From Pseudomonas serbica (GTDB lineage Bacteria; Pseudomonadota; Gammaproteobacteria; Pseudomonadales; Pseudomonadaceae), in contig NZ_JAQIYM010000009.1 of the NCBI RefSeq assembly GCF_028823535.1, positions 1 to 64,000 of the forward strand: DNA of 64,000 nucleotides, read 5' to 3'. The notes under the pieces were generated by a model that saw nothing but the letters and a program-made list of their open reading frames with translations, made no database searches and had not been told where the DNA came from. This document shows, one piece after another, positions 43,798 to 53,313 of this stretch. Made by a program: the position numbers and the translations under genes. Numbering within the stretch: position 1 is the first letter of the stretch; every line of letters starts with the position of its first letter.

Positions 43798-45228
43798 TCA
43801 AAGATTCAAACGTTTGCGCAGATCCTGAACATATTCCTGCCATTCATTCAGTACCGCCTGTTGCAACGATGTGGCGGTTGGGGCCAATTGGGCTGCGGCC
43901 TCTACGAAACTATCCAGGGTATGTGGCGCGCCGTATTCAGGCACTGACAAACGTTTCTGACAGAATATTCGCCAGCGTTCTTGCTCGTCGAGACTCAAGG
44001 TGTCCGGAAAGTTACGCGCTCGATATCGAAACAATAGCTCGGGCAATCGTTCATCATCGAAAGGCCATTGCTGTTGTGCCAATTGCAGTGGGTCGACTGT
44101 TCTGACTTGCTCGCATAGACGCCGATCACGGTCGCCGATAAATCCGTCGTATAACTGTTGTTCAGGATCCTCGCTGGGGGAAAAATCTTCACGGGCATAA
44201 ATCGCCACAACTTTAGCTTGCCACTCTTGCTGCGCGCCACTTAGTCGCAGCGCTCGTTGTCGATAGAGGGCAACATCCGTCTCCAGGCGCAGCTGATCTT
44301 CAGGCCGAAGAACCGCTAACGGCGCCACCACGGGGCATTTGTTGATGTGGATAAGCTTGAGCGGTACTGGCAACTCACCGTCGGCCAGGTCTTCGCGACG
44401 GGTATACAGGCGCTGGCGCAAGGTTTCGGCATCGAGATCGAATAAACCCTGCGGGTCGAGGTGCAGGTCGCAGACGATCAAAGCATTCTTGTTGCGCGGG
44501 TGCCAGGCCAAGGGCAACACCACGCCGACATAGTTGCGCGCCGCAGAGAAACGCCCCGACACATGCACCATGGGCTGCAACAGACGAATCTGGTCCAGAA
44601 CCTTTTGCTTGCTGCGAAGCTGAAACAACCAGTCATACAACTTCGGCTGTTTCTCCCGGATCAGGCGCGCCAGGGCGATGGTGGCGCGGACATCCGACAG
44701 CGCTTCGTGGGCATTGCCATGATCGATGCCGTTGGCGGCGGTCAGGCGTTCGAGCTTGAGCGTCACCCGCCCCTCATCGTCCGTCGGCCAGACAATGCCA
44801 TCGGGGCGCAAGGCATAGGCCGCGCGCACGACATCGATCAGGTCCCAGCGACTGTTGCCGCCCTGCCATTCCCGTGCATAAGGGTCGAAAAAATTGCGGT
44901 ACAGGCTGTAGCGGGTCATCTCGTCGTCGAAGCGCAACGTGTTGTATCCCGCACCACAAGTGCCCGGTGCCGCCAGCTGGGCATGGACCCGGGTCATGAA
45001 GTCGGCTTCGCTCAACCCGTCCTCGGCCAGTCGGGCAGGCGTGATGCCGGTGATTGCGCAGGCTGCGGGATGCGGCAGGATGTCGTCGCTGGGCCGGCAA
45101 AAGAGGTTGACCGGATCGTCGATTTCATTGAGCTCGAAGTCAGTACGCAACCCCGCCATTTGCAGGGGGCGGTCGCAACGGGGATTGATGCCCGTCGTTT
45201 CGTAGTCGTACCAGAAGATGGAGGTCAC
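43798..45228 (-). CDS. sbcB: Exodeoxyribonuclease I
   Basis: A 476-residue DEDD-family 3'-5' exonuclease on single-stranded DNA, used in repair and recombination. Exo I is FWYDYETTGINPRCDRPLQ. Exo II is in GYNTLRFDDEMTRYSLYRNF. Exo III is in NGIDHGNAHEALSDVRATIALA. SH3-like and helical C-terminal domains follow. It starts with GTG at 45228 (reading TSIFWYDYE). Length is normal. Confidence 0.97.
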   Translation of the reverse strand: MTSIFWYDYETTGINPRCDRPLQMAGLRTDFELNEIDDPVNLFCRPSDDILPHPAACAITGITPARLAEDGLSEADFMTRVHAQLAAPGTCGAGYNTLRFDDEMTRYSLYRNFFDPYAREWQGGNSRWDLIDVVRAAYALRPDGIVWPTDDEGRVTLKLERLTAANGIDHGNAHEALSDVRATIALARLIREKQPKLYDWLFQLRSKQKVLDQIRLLQPMVHVSGRFSAARNYVGVVLPLAWHPRNKNALIVCDLHLDPQGLFDLDAETLRQRLYTRREDLADGELPVPLKLIHINKCPVVAPLAVLRPEDQLRLETDVALYRQRALRLSGAQQEWQAKVVAIYAREDFSPSEDPEQQLYDGFIGDRDRRLCEQVRTVDPLQLAQQQWPFDDERLPELLFRYRARNFPDTLSLDEQERWRIFCQKRLSVPEYGAPHTLDSFVEAAAQLAPTATSLQQAVLNEWQEYVQDLRKRLNL

Positions 45229-45412
45229 GGGCTATTCCTGAACTGAAGATTGGCGAAGTCTAGGCGTTCCCGTCCCGCTCCGGCCAGCAATCGCGCCATT
45301 CAATCATCCCTGGCTACGCAATGTGCAATACATAGTTATGTCGTTTTTCCCGGTGAGGCTGCTAGCATCCCGTGAAGAGACAAACCGATCAGGCCACACC
45401 ATCAGGTTGCCT

Positions 45413-46138
45413 ATGCTCGACACTACAGCACTGCCACGGAAAGCAACGCTGTCCCCGCCACTGGACACGCGGTACCAGGTCGAAACGCCCGAAGGCATCG
45501 ACTTGCCACTGCGCCCGGCCGGGTTGATGGTGCGCGCCCTGGCGTTTTCCATCGACCTGGCGTTGCGCGGGTTGATCCTGGGCCTGCTGTTCGTTGCCCT
45601 GGCGATGCTCGGAAAACTCGGTGCGGGGCTGGGATCGATCCTGCTCTTCGCCGTGAGCTGGTGGTACATGGTGCTGTTCGAAGTCTTCAACCAAGGCTGT
45701 TCACCGGGCAAACAATGGATGGGCCTGCGTGTCATCCAGGACGATGGCACGCCCGTTGGCTGGTCTGCATCACTGCTGCGCAACCTGTTGCGGTCTGTCG
45801 ACATGCTGCCCTTCGGCTACTTCCTCGGCGCCATCAGTTGCCTGCAACATTCCAGCTTCAAGCGCCTCGGTGACCTGGCCGCCGGCACGCTGGTGGTCTA
45901 CCGCGAACAGCCGCTCACCCGCCCGCAACTGCCACCTTCACCACCCCGGCGCCCACCTTTTGCACTGACATTGTCCGAGCAGCGCGCCATCCTAGGGTTC
46001 GCCGAACGCCAGGCCGGGCTTTCCGACGCCAGGGTCAACGAGCTCGCCTCGATCCTCGCGCGCCCCTTGCAGGTTCCGCCACCCCAAGCCATGGCCGAAC
46101 TCAACGGCATCGCCCATGGCTTGTTGGGGCCGGCATGA
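45413..46138 (+). CDS. RDD family membrane protein, first gene of the MoxR operon
   Basis: A 241-residue protein. RDD features are LMVRALAFSIDLALRGLILG in helix one, CSPGKQWMGLRVIQDDGTPVG before the last helix, and KRLGDLAAGTLVVYRE. After the membrane part comes a soluble tail of about 75 residues (Pro-rich, then EQRAILGFAERQAGLSDARV). The ATG at 45413 is chosen over an upstream in-frame ATG at 45323 because it gives the usual N-terminus. It overlaps the next gene by ATGA. Substrate unknown. Confidence 0.87.
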   Translation: MLDTTALPRKATLSPPLDTRYQVETPEGIDLPLRPAGLMVRALAFSIDLALRGLILGLLFVALAMLGKLGAGLGSILLFAVSWWYMVLFEVFNQGCSPGKQWMGLRVIQDDGTPVGWSASLLRNLLRSVDMLPFGYFLGAISCLQHSSFKRLGDLAAGTLVVYREQPLTRPQLPPSPPRRPPFALTLSEQRAILGFAERQAGLSDARVNELASILARPLQVPPPQAMAELNGIAHGLLGPA

Positions 46139-47112
46139 AACAAAGCCATTTCGAACACCGGCACATGGCCGAATGGGAGCAGTTTTCCCTGTTGCTGGAC
46201 AGGCTGGAGCGGGACAGGCAAGCCGAGGGCGCCGCTCATTTCCCGGCCGATTATCGGCGCATGTGCCAACACCTTGCACTGGCTCGCGAGCGTGGTTACA
46301 GCAGCTTCCTGATCGACTCACTGCAGCAACAGGTGTTGCGTGGGCACCAGCAACTTTATCGGCATCGCAGCCAGCTGGGGGCCAATGCGCTGGGTTTCAT
46401 CCTGGCCGGCTTCCCCCGTCTGGTACGCGAACAATGGCGCTTCGTACTCGCCGCCAGCCTGATGTTTTTCGGCAGCCTGATCGTGTTTGCAGGGCTGGTG
46501 TATCTGTTTCCGGAGCTGGTCTATAACCTGATTCCGGTCGAACAGGTCAGCGAGATACAAAGCATGTACGACCCCGATGCCGGTCACCTGGGGCGCTCCG
46601 TGGAGCGGGCAGCCAGTGAAGACTGGGCGATGTTCGGCTACTACATCACGCACAACATCGGGATCGCCTTCCAGACGTTCGCCAGCGGTTTGCTGTTTGG
46701 CTTGGGCAGCGCTTTTTTCCTGGTCTACAACGGCTTGATGATCGGTGCGGTGGCCGGGCACTTGACGCATATGGGCTATGGGCAAACCTTCTGGTCATTC
46801 GTGGTGGGGCACAGTGCCTTTGAACTGACGGCCATTGCCCTGGCGGGTGCCGCCGGCCTGCAACTGGGTTGGGCGTTGATCGCACCGGGACGCCTGCCCC
46901 GTGCCGAATCCTTGCTCCTGATGGCCCGCAAGAGCGTGCTGCTGATTTGCGGAGTCATGATGTTTCTGCTGATTGCGGCATTTATCGAAGCCTACTGGTC
47001 GTCGCGGACAGCCCCGGCGCCCCTGGCCAAATACCTGGTCGGTGCAGCCCTCTGGGTGCTGGTGGCGGTTTACCTGCTATTCGCCGGAAGGAGCCGCCAT
47101 GCGCCTGAGTGA
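46135..47112 (+). CDS. Stage II sporulation protein M (SpoIIM/DUF95) family membrane protein
   Basis: A 325-residue protein starting MKQSHFEHRHMAEWEQFSLL. A cytoplasmic helical segment (about 1-95) precedes five or six membrane helices. It carries the DUF95 features YYITHNIGIAFQTFASGLLF and GHSAFELTAIALAGAAGLQLG. In Bacillus, SpoIIM is part of the engulfment complex; in Gram-negative bacteria the family occurs beside RDD and MoxR genes with unknown role. It overlaps the RDD gene by 4 nt and the DUF4129 gene by 14 nt. Confidence 0.9.
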   Translation: MKQSHFEHRHMAEWEQFSLLLDRLERDRQAEGAAHFPADYRRMCQHLALARERGYSSFLIDSLQQQVLRGHQQLYRHRSQLGANALGFILAGFPRLVREQWRFVLAASLMFFGSLIVFAGLVYLFPELVYNLIPVEQVSEIQSMYDPDAGHLGRSVERAASEDWAMFGYYITHNIGIAFQTFASGLLFGLGSAFFLVYNGLMIGAVAGHLTHMGYGQTFWSFVVGHSAFELTAIALAGAAGLQLGWALIAPGRLPRAESLLLMARKSVLLICGVMMFLLIAAFIEAYWSSRTAPAPLAKYLVGAALWVLVAVYLLFAGRSRHAPE

Positions 47113-48646
47113 CACCACAGTGGTCATTCGCCCGAGAGCCTCCTGGGAAGCCATGGATCTCGGCGTGCTGTTGAGCCAGCGCCACCGGCGCCTGCTGATG
47201 ACCAGTTGGGCGTTTGTCACCTTGCCGGTTTTCGCCCTGCTCACCTGGTTGCTGTGGGATTCGCCGACCCTGGCCGTGTTCATCTTCTGGTGGCTGAAGC
47301 CGGCCTTCGAACGCTTACCGTTATACATCCTCTCCAAAGCCATCTTCGGTGAAACGCCCACCCTCAAACAGGCACTTTACCAATGGCCACGGTTGCTCAA
47401 GCCGCAACTGCTGGCCAGCCTGACCTGGCGACGCCTGAGCCTGAGTCGCAGCTTCCTGCTGCCCGTGTTACAGCTCGAAGGCCTGAGCGGTGAGGCACGC
47501 CAACAGCGATTGCAGGTGTTGTTGCAGCGCGACGCTGGTGCGGCACGCTGGCTGACGGTGATCGGTGTGCACCTTGAAAGCGCGCTGTGGATCGGTTTGA
47601 TGGTGCTGTTTTACCTGCTGTTGCCGCAACAGGTCGCACTCGACTGGAGCTGGCAGACGCTGATCAGCGCCGCGACGCAGGACTGGCACTGGCTGGAACA
47701 CCTGTCCAACGGGTTCTACGCCCTGGTGCTGGTGGTGTGGGAGCCGGTCTACGTGGCCGCAGGCTTCAGCCTGTATCTGAACCGGCGCACCGCGCTCGAA
47801 GCCTGGGATATCGAGCTGGTGTTTCGCCGCCTTTCCCAGCGCCTGAGCGGCGCAACCCTTGCCCTGTTGCTGGCGGCGACCTTGCTGGTGCCGATCGCAT
47901 CCACCGTCTGGGCGGCGGGGCCAGCGCCTGCAGCACCCGACAGCCCGCGCTTGCTGGAGCAATCATTGACCAGCCAGGCATCCCGGGACAGCATCAAGGC
48001 GATCCTCGATCAACCTCCGTTCAAGAACCGGGAAACCATCACCCGTTATCGCTTCGGCGAAAACCAGGCCGCCGACGAAAGCGCGGATGACGACATCACA
48101 CCCCAATGGCTGAAAGCGTTGCTCCAGATGTTTGACAAGCAGCATTTCGGCGCCTTGGCCACGCTGATCGAAGTCATGCTGTGGGCAGCCGTGATCGGCG
48201 CCATTGGGGTCCTGGTCTGGCACTATCGTGAGTGGTTGCAGGCGTTCGTCAGCCGCCGCCCGCGCCTCGCTGAGAAAGCCCCACGTCCACTTCCAGCACA
48301 GGCCTTCGGCCTCGACCTCGACCGCGAAACCCTGCCCCCGGACATCGCTGCCAGTGCCGAACACCTCTGGCAGAGCAACCCGCGCGCAGCGCTTGGCTTG
48401 CTCTATCGCGCCCTGCTCAGCCGCTTGTTGCACGACTTCGATATCCCGCTCAAGGCCGCCGACACCGAAGGCCAGGTCCTGGAACGCATCGAGCAACTGC
48501 AGCAACCGGCCCTGCTGGCCTTCAGCAAGGACCTGACCACCCACTGGCAAAACATGGCCTACGGGCACCAACTGCCGCCCGCCCATGTGCAGCGCCAACT
48601 GTGTGATGGCTGGCGTGGCGTATTTGACCCGGGAGGCGTCCGTTGA
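47099..48646 (+). CDS. DUF4129 domain membrane protein
   Basis: A 515-residue protein with several membrane helices in the first 270 residues and another at about 355-380. A C-terminal cytoplasmic DUF4129 domain (about 420-510) has ASAEHLWQSNPRAALGLLYR, ALLSRLLHDF and DTEGQVLERI. DUF4129 is usually found beside transglutaminase and DUF58/MoxR genes. The start ATG at 47099 has AAGGAG 5 nt upstream and lies inside the SpoIIM gene. Function unknown. Confidence 0.87.
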   Translation: MRLSDTTVVIRPRASWEAMDLGVLLSQRHRRLLMTSWAFVTLPVFALLTWLLWDSPTLAVFIFWWLKPAFERLPLYILSKAIFGETPTLKQALYQWPRLLKPQLLASLTWRRLSLSRSFLLPVLQLEGLSGEARQQRLQVLLQRDAGAARWLTVIGVHLESALWIGLMVLFYLLLPQQVALDWSWQTLISAATQDWHWLEHLSNGFYALVLVVWEPVYVAAGFSLYLNRRTALEAWDIELVFRRLSQRLSGATLALLLAATLLVPIASTVWAAGPAPAAPDSPRLLEQSLTSQASRDSIKAILDQPPFKNRETITRYRFGENQAADESADDDITPQWLKALLQMFDKQHFGALATLIEVMLWAAVIGAIGVLVWHYREWLQAFVSRRPRLAEKAPRPLPAQAFGLDLDRETLPPDIAASAEHLWQSNPRAALGLLYRALLSRLLHDFDIPLKAADTEGQVLERIEQLQQPALLAFSKDLTTHWQNMAYGHQLPPAHVQRQLCDGWRGVFDPGGVR

Positions 48647-49806
48647 ACCGACGCACCTGGCATATCGTCAGCGCGGTGAGCGCTGTGCTGCTCGGCACAC
48701 TGATGATTTATCTGTACCTGAAGGCAACGCCCTATCCGGCCGAAATCGACCACGGCCCGGCGCCTGAAGCCCAGGCTAATCCCTACCTGGCCGCCGAGCA
48801 TTTCCTGCGCAAACAAGGCCTGAGTGTCAGCCATGCCAACAGTCTCGACATCCTGCCCAGCCTGACGCCGAACCATCACAGCCTGTTGTTGTTCGGCGAC
48901 CGCTACAACATGACGCCCAGGCAGATCGATCAAGTGCTGGAATGGACCCGGGCCGGCGGGCGCCTGCTGTTTGTTGCTCAATCGCTATGGGATGAGCAGA
49001 CCGGGCAAAGCAATGACCTGTTGCTTGATCGGGTGCAACTGCAGCAATCGCTGAGCAAAGACCTCAAGGATCCGCCGTCCGACACCCCGGGCGATCCCTA
49101 CCCGCAGCTGACCAAACTCTATCTGGAAAATGAAGACGCACCGGCCTACGCCGGCTTCGATACCGCGTTCCATCTCGAAGACCCGAAAAACCTCGCCCAG
49201 GCCTGGGCCAACAGTGGCAAGGCCACCCATATGATGCAACTCAACCACGGCCTCGGTTCGATCATTGTGGTGACCGATGCCGACCTGTGGAAAACCCCGG
49301 CCATCGATCAATACGACAATGCCTGGCTGCTCTGGTACCTGACTGTCGATACCGATGTGACCCTGTTGTTCAACGCCGAGCACGATAGCCTGCTGACATT
49401 GCTGCTGCGGCATTTCCCCCAGGCGTTGGTCGCCTTGGTCGCCCTTATCGGGCTGGCTTTCTGGCACTTCGGCGTGCGCCATGGCCCATTGCAGCAACCG
49501 CAGCCCAAAGCTCGCCACCAGTGGCAGGACCACCTGCGCGCCAGCGCCGATTTCATGTTGCGACACAATGGCCAGGACAGCCTGCTGCAAGCCTTGCAGC
49601 AAGACGTACTGCGCCGTGTGAGACATCGCCATCCCGGCTACGAACAATTCGATGTTGCCGAACAATGGCGGGTACTCGCCCGCTTGAGCGGCCAACCCAC
49701 GAGCGCGGTCAGCCAAGCCATGAGCCCGCGGCCGAGACAGCGGCTTTCCAGCGCTGAATTCAGCCGCCAAGTCGCCCGTCTGCAAAACCTGAGGAATGCG
49801 TTATGA
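48643..49806 (+). CDS. DUF4350 domain membrane protein
   Basis: A 387-residue protein. A membrane helix at about 7-26 leads to an extracytoplasmic domain with AAEHFLRKQGLSV and LFGDRYNMTPRQIDQVLEWT. A second helix follows at about 257-275, then a cytoplasmic basic tail. The DUF4350 core resembles a glutamine-amidotransferase-like fold used as a binding domain. It starts with TTG overlapping the previous stop (TTGA), a weak start that would make its translation depend on the gene before it. Confidence 0.86.
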   Translation: MNRRTWHIVSAVSAVLLGTLMIYLYLKATPYPAEIDHGPAPEAQANPYLAAEHFLRKQGLSVSHANSLDILPSLTPNHHSLLLFGDRYNMTPRQIDQVLEWTRAGGRLLFVAQSLWDEQTGQSNDLLLDRVQLQQSLSKDLKDPPSDTPGDPYPQLTKLYLENEDAPAYAGFDTAFHLEDPKNLAQAWANSGKATHMMQLNHGLGSIIVVTDADLWKTPAIDQYDNAWLLWYLTVDTDVTLLFNAEHDSLLTLLLRHFPQALVALVALIGLAFWHFGVRHGPLQQPQPKARHQWQDHLRASADFMLRHNGQDSLLQALQQDVLRRVRHRHPGYEQFDVAEQWRVLARLSGQPTSAVSQAMSPRPRQRLSSAEFSRQVARLQNLRNAL

Positions 49807-50804
49807 GTCAACCGACCGAGCCCGATGCAATCAATCACGCCACTGCGCAACGCCAGCGCGCCAGCCAGTTGGCCCAGGCGGTGCGCCATGAATTGCAAAA
49901 AGCCTTGATCGGCCAGGACACGGTCATCGACGACGTGCTGACAGCATTGCTCGCCGGCGGCCACGTGTTGCTCGAAGGCGTACCGGGGCTGGGCAAGACG
50001 TTGCTGGTCAGGGCGCTGGCACGTTGTTTCGGCGGCGATTTTGCGCGCATCCAGTTCACCCCGGACCTGATGCCCAGCGATGTCACCGGGCATGCGGTGT
50101 ACGACTTGCAGACCGAGCAATTCAAACTGCGCAAAGGTCCGTTGTTCACCAACCTGTTGCTGGCCGACGAGATCAACCGCGCCCCGGCAAAAACCCAGGC
50201 TGCACTGCTCGAAGCCATGCAGGAACGCCAGGTCACCCTCGAAGGCCGCGCCCTGCCGATCGCTCAGCCGTTCATGGTGCTCGCCACACAAAACCCCATC
50301 GAACAGGAAGGTACCTACCCCCTGCCAGAAGCCGAGCTGGATCGCTTCATGCTCAAGGTGCGCATGGACTACCCCGATGCCGAGCAGGAGTTGAACATGG
50401 TGCGTCAGGTCAGCCGCTCGACCCGGGCAGACATGCTCGACGTGCAACCGCTGCGCACCGTGCTGCAAGCCAAGGACGTGCTGGTCCTGCAACGCATTGC
50501 CAGCCAATTGCCAATGGATGAACAGGTCCTCGATTATGCCGTGCGCCTGGCCCGCACCACCCGCAGCTGGCCCGGCCTGACCCTCGGCGCCGGGCCTCGT
50601 GCGTCCATTGCGCTGGTGCGCTGCGCGCGGGCCCGGGCCTTGTTGCGAGGCGGCGAGTTCGTGATTCCAGACGACATCAAAGGCTGCGCCCTGTCAGTGT
50701 TGCGCCATCGCGTGCGCATCGCGCCGGAGCTGGATATCGAAGGTCTGGACGTCGATCACGTGCTACGGCAACTGCTCGATCAAGTACCGGCGCCACGCCT
50801 TTGA
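49803..50804 (+). CDS. MoxR-family AAA+ ATPase
   Basis: A 333-residue AAA+ chaperone-like ATPase with Walker A GVPGLGKT (59-66), Walker B LLLADE (118-123), NRAPAKTQAALLEAMQERQV and the sensor region FMVLATQNPIEQEGTYPLPEAE. The C-terminal lid has LTLGAGPRASIALVRCARA. MoxR ATPases act with VWA/DUF58 partners to remodel or insert cofactors into target complexes. It overlaps its neighbours by ATGA and TTGA, next to the DUF58 partner. Confidence 0.94.
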   Translation: MSQPTEPDAINHATAQRQRASQLAQAVRHELQKALIGQDTVIDDVLTALLAGGHVLLEGVPGLGKTLLVRALARCFGGDFARIQFTPDLMPSDVTGHAVYDLQTEQFKLRKGPLFTNLLLADEINRAPAKTQAALLEAMQERQVTLEGRALPIAQPFMVLATQNPIEQEGTYPLPEAELDRFMLKVRMDYPDAEQELNMVRQVSRSTRADMLDVQPLRTVLQAKDVLVLQRIASQLPMDEQVLDYAVRLARTTRSWPGLTLGAGPRASIALVRCARARALLRGGEFVIPDDIKGCALSVLRHRVRIAPELDIEGLDVDHVLRQLLDQVPAPRL

Positions 50805-52132
50805 AACCTTCGCGCCTGCTGCTGATCTGGCTTGCGATCCTGCTGCTGATCGGCATAGCACTGGGCACATTGCAGGCACTGGACATTGCCGTTCCATCAA
50901 CGCTGTTCTCGATCAACTGGGGCTTGCTCCTGGCGCTATTGGCCCTGGCTATGCTCGACGCCCTGCGTCTCAAACGCCTGCCCTCCCCCCGCGTACAACG
51001 ACAAATGCCCGGTAGCCTGGCCCTCGGCCGTTGGAGTGAAGTGCGACTTAAAGTCGAGCACGACTTTGCCCTGCCACTGAACATCCGGGTCCATGACCAC
51101 GTACCCGACGGTCTGAGCTTCGAGAACCTGCCCCTGTCGATCGAACTGCTTCCCGGCCAGCACAGCCACGTCGGCTATCGCCTGCGCCCGCTCAAGCGTG
51201 GCCACTTCACCTTCGATCACTGTGAGATCAATCTGCCGAGTCCATTGGGCTTATGGTCCGGCAAACGCCTGCTGAACGTGACCGACAACACCCGGGTCTA
51301 CCCGGACTTCGCCCGACTCTACGGCGGCCAACTACTGGCGGTAGACAACTGGCTCAACCAACTCGGTGTGCGCCAGCGGCAACGACGTGGCCTGGGCCTG
51401 GAGTTTCATCAATTACGGGAATTTCGCGAAGGCGACAGCTTGCGCCAGATCGACTGGAAAGCCACCGCCCGTCAACGCACACCGATTGCCCGGGAGTACC
51501 AGGACGAACGCGACCAGCAGATCATCTTCATGCTCGATTGCGGTCGACGCATGCGCAGCCAGGACGGTGAATTAGCGCATTTCGATCACGCGCTCAATGC
51601 CTGCCTGCTGCTGAGCTACGTCGCATTGCGCCAAGGGGATGCGGTCGGCTTCAGCACTTTTGCCAGCGACCACCCGTGCCATCTCGCCCCCGTGAAAGGC
51701 GCCGGCCAGCTCAACGTCTTGCTCAACACGGTATACGACCTGAAGAGCACCCAACGCAGCGCCGACTATCAAGCGGCTACCACCCAACTGCTGGCTCGAC
51801 AGAATCGCCGGGCGCTGGTGCTGCTGATGACCAACCTGCGCGACGAAGACGATGAAGAACTGCTGACCGCCGTCAGGCGATTGAGCAAAAAGCATCAGGT
51901 GCTGGTCGCAAGCTTGCGGGAAAATGTCCTGGATACAACACGACTATTGCCGGTGCAAACCTTGTCGGAGGCATTGGTCTATTGCGGGACCGTTCAATAC
52001 CTGAATTCACGCGCAGCACTCCATGAGCGTTTGAACGCCCATGGAGTTCAGGTAGTGGACATGCAGCCTGAGGCGCTGGGCCCAGCATTGGTCTCGCGTT
52101 ATCTGAACTGGAAAAAAGCAGGAACGATTTAG
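50801..52132 (+). CDS. DUF58 domain protein (VWA-like), MoxR partner
   Basis: A 443-residue protein with two N-terminal membrane helices (about 5-22 and 28-46), a beta-rich segment, and the DUF58 signature FREGDSLRQIDWKATARQRT. A von Willebrand-like fold follows with IIFMLDCGRRM, where the metal site is degenerate (DCGRR for DxSxS). It starts with TTG overlapping the moxR-type stop. As last gene of the operon it is the expected adaptor for the AAA+ ATPase. Target unknown. Confidence 0.91.
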   Translation: MKPSRLLLIWLAILLLIGIALGTLQALDIAVPSTLFSINWGLLLALLALAMLDALRLKRLPSPRVQRQMPGSLALGRWSEVRLKVEHDFALPLNIRVHDHVPDGLSFENLPLSIELLPGQHSHVGYRLRPLKRGHFTFDHCEINLPSPLGLWSGKRLLNVTDNTRVYPDFARLYGGQLLAVDNWLNQLGVRQRQRRGLGLEFHQLREFREGDSLRQIDWKATARQRTPIAREYQDERDQQIIFMLDCGRRMRSQDGELAHFDHALNACLLLSYVALRQGDAVGFSTFASDHPCHLAPVKGAGQLNVLLNTVYDLKSTQRSADYQAATTQLLARQNRRALVLLMTNLRDEDDEELLTAVRRLSKKHQVLVASLRENVLDTTRLLPVQTLSEALVYCGTVQYLNSRAALHERLNAHGVQVVDMQPEALGPALVSRYLNWKKAGTI

Positions 52133-52165
52133 AGCCGCTCTTCTCCCGGCGCAACGCTGGCCAGA

Positions 52166-52525
52166 TCAGGCCGAAGCCGGCAACGGCTGGAAACTGAAGT
52201 ATTGCTTCAATGCCTCCACCAACTGCCCATACTCCGGCGGTGCCCGTTGCAGGCTGAACCCGGCGTCGTAATGGTGGGGTGTTTCGTCCTCGTGGCACCA
52301 CAAGCAACACGCCTGCAAATCGATGACCTGCATACACCCGCCGCTCGCGGGGATTTTCAGGCGCAAACCGAAATCGGCACCGATCATCATCGGCAACTGA
52401 CTGATGAGCATCAGCCCGTCTTCGGAGACGTTGCCCAGAAACCCAATCGGCTTGTCGGTGACACTGTTGAACACTTTCAGAAAGTACGGCAGTTGATGCC
52501 GCTCGATACGGCGGTCAGTGAACAT
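52166..52525 (-). CDS. PilZ domain protein
   Basis: A 119-residue single-domain protein starting MFTDRRIERHQLPYFLKVFN, with RxxxR-like RRIERH and GFLGNVSEDGLMLIS (the D/N-x-S-x-x-G motif as NVSEDGL), which together form a cyclic di-GMP site. It is probably a c-di-GMP receptor. The ATG at 52525 is preferred to an in-frame upstream start. A membrane diguanylate cyclase lies 3.5 kb away. Confidence 0.87.
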   Translation of the reverse strand: MFTDRRIERHQLPYFLKVFNSVTDKPIGFLGNVSEDGLMLISQLPMMIGADFGLRLKIPASGGCMQVIDLQACCLWCHEDETPHHYDAGFSLQRAPPEYGQLVEALKQYFSFQPLPASA

Positions 52526-52766
52526 GCGCAATTCGCCCAGCCAGGCCCTTAAGCAGGGCCGCACTAATGCTTCGGAACGTGCCTGCCCGCTGTTGCATAA
52601 GGCATGGGCGCGCTCTCCCCGTTCCTGGTGCGACAGTCCATGAACCGCTGCCGCTTACTCCTGCCGATCACGGGTGTTACGTCGGTTTCGAGGCGAGGCT
52701 CCAAACCGCTTTATTCGACTATAGCTCACCGTCGCCGGTGAGCCAGCCACCCAATGATAATCACAA

Positions 52767-53141
52767 TCAGAAGCGGGTAGGACGCACCGCCGCCGAACTG
52801 CGCAGCGGGTAGTGACCCAGCGCTTGCAAGGTTTCCAGGCGCGCCTGGGCGCGGTAGGCGTATTCGCTTTGCGGGTATGACGCGATAATGAACTGGTAGG
52901 TTTGCGCCGCATCGACAAACAGTTTCTGCCGCTCCAGGCACAGACCGCGCAGCATCGACACTTCCGGCCACACATAAGGCCGCGCGCGACTGGCGCGTTC
53001 GACCTTGGACAGCTCGAGTGTCACTTGCTCGCAATTACCGCGGTCATAGGCACTGTAGGCAAGATTCAAATGATGGTTCATCGACCAACGGGTGCAGCCC
53101 ACGACACTGAGGGCAAGGACGGCTATGAGCACGAATCGCAT
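52767..53141 (-). CDS. Small TPR-like lipoprotein
   Basis: A 124-residue lipoprotein: MRFVLIAVLALSVVGC gives a lipobox with Cys16. Residues about 28-110 form two or three helical hairpins like tetratricopeptide repeats (AYSAYDRGNCEQVTLELSKV, LFVDAAQTYQFIIASYPQSE, YAYRAQARLETLQALG). It resembles the C-terminal part of CpoB-type repeats. The protein should sit on the inner face of the outer membrane. The partner is unknown. Confidence 0.82.
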   Translation of the reverse strand: MRFVLIAVLALSVVGCTRWSMNHHLNLAYSAYDRGNCEQVTLELSKVERASRARPYVWPEVSMLRGLCLERQKLFVDAAQTYQFIIASYPQSEYAYRAQARLETLQALGHYPLRSSAAVRPTRF

Positions 53142-53313
53142 GGGAGTTCTCCTGACTTGAGTTCTGTATCGACCCATGGCTCAAAATCTTCAGGCTGCCG
53201 ACAACCAAAAGTGTTCGGTTCAATAAACAAACGAATAAGTAGTGCACATGAACAATGACTACACCCCAAGAGCATAGTAGCCTCACTCAGCGCTTGAACT
53301 CAGGAGTCTTTGC

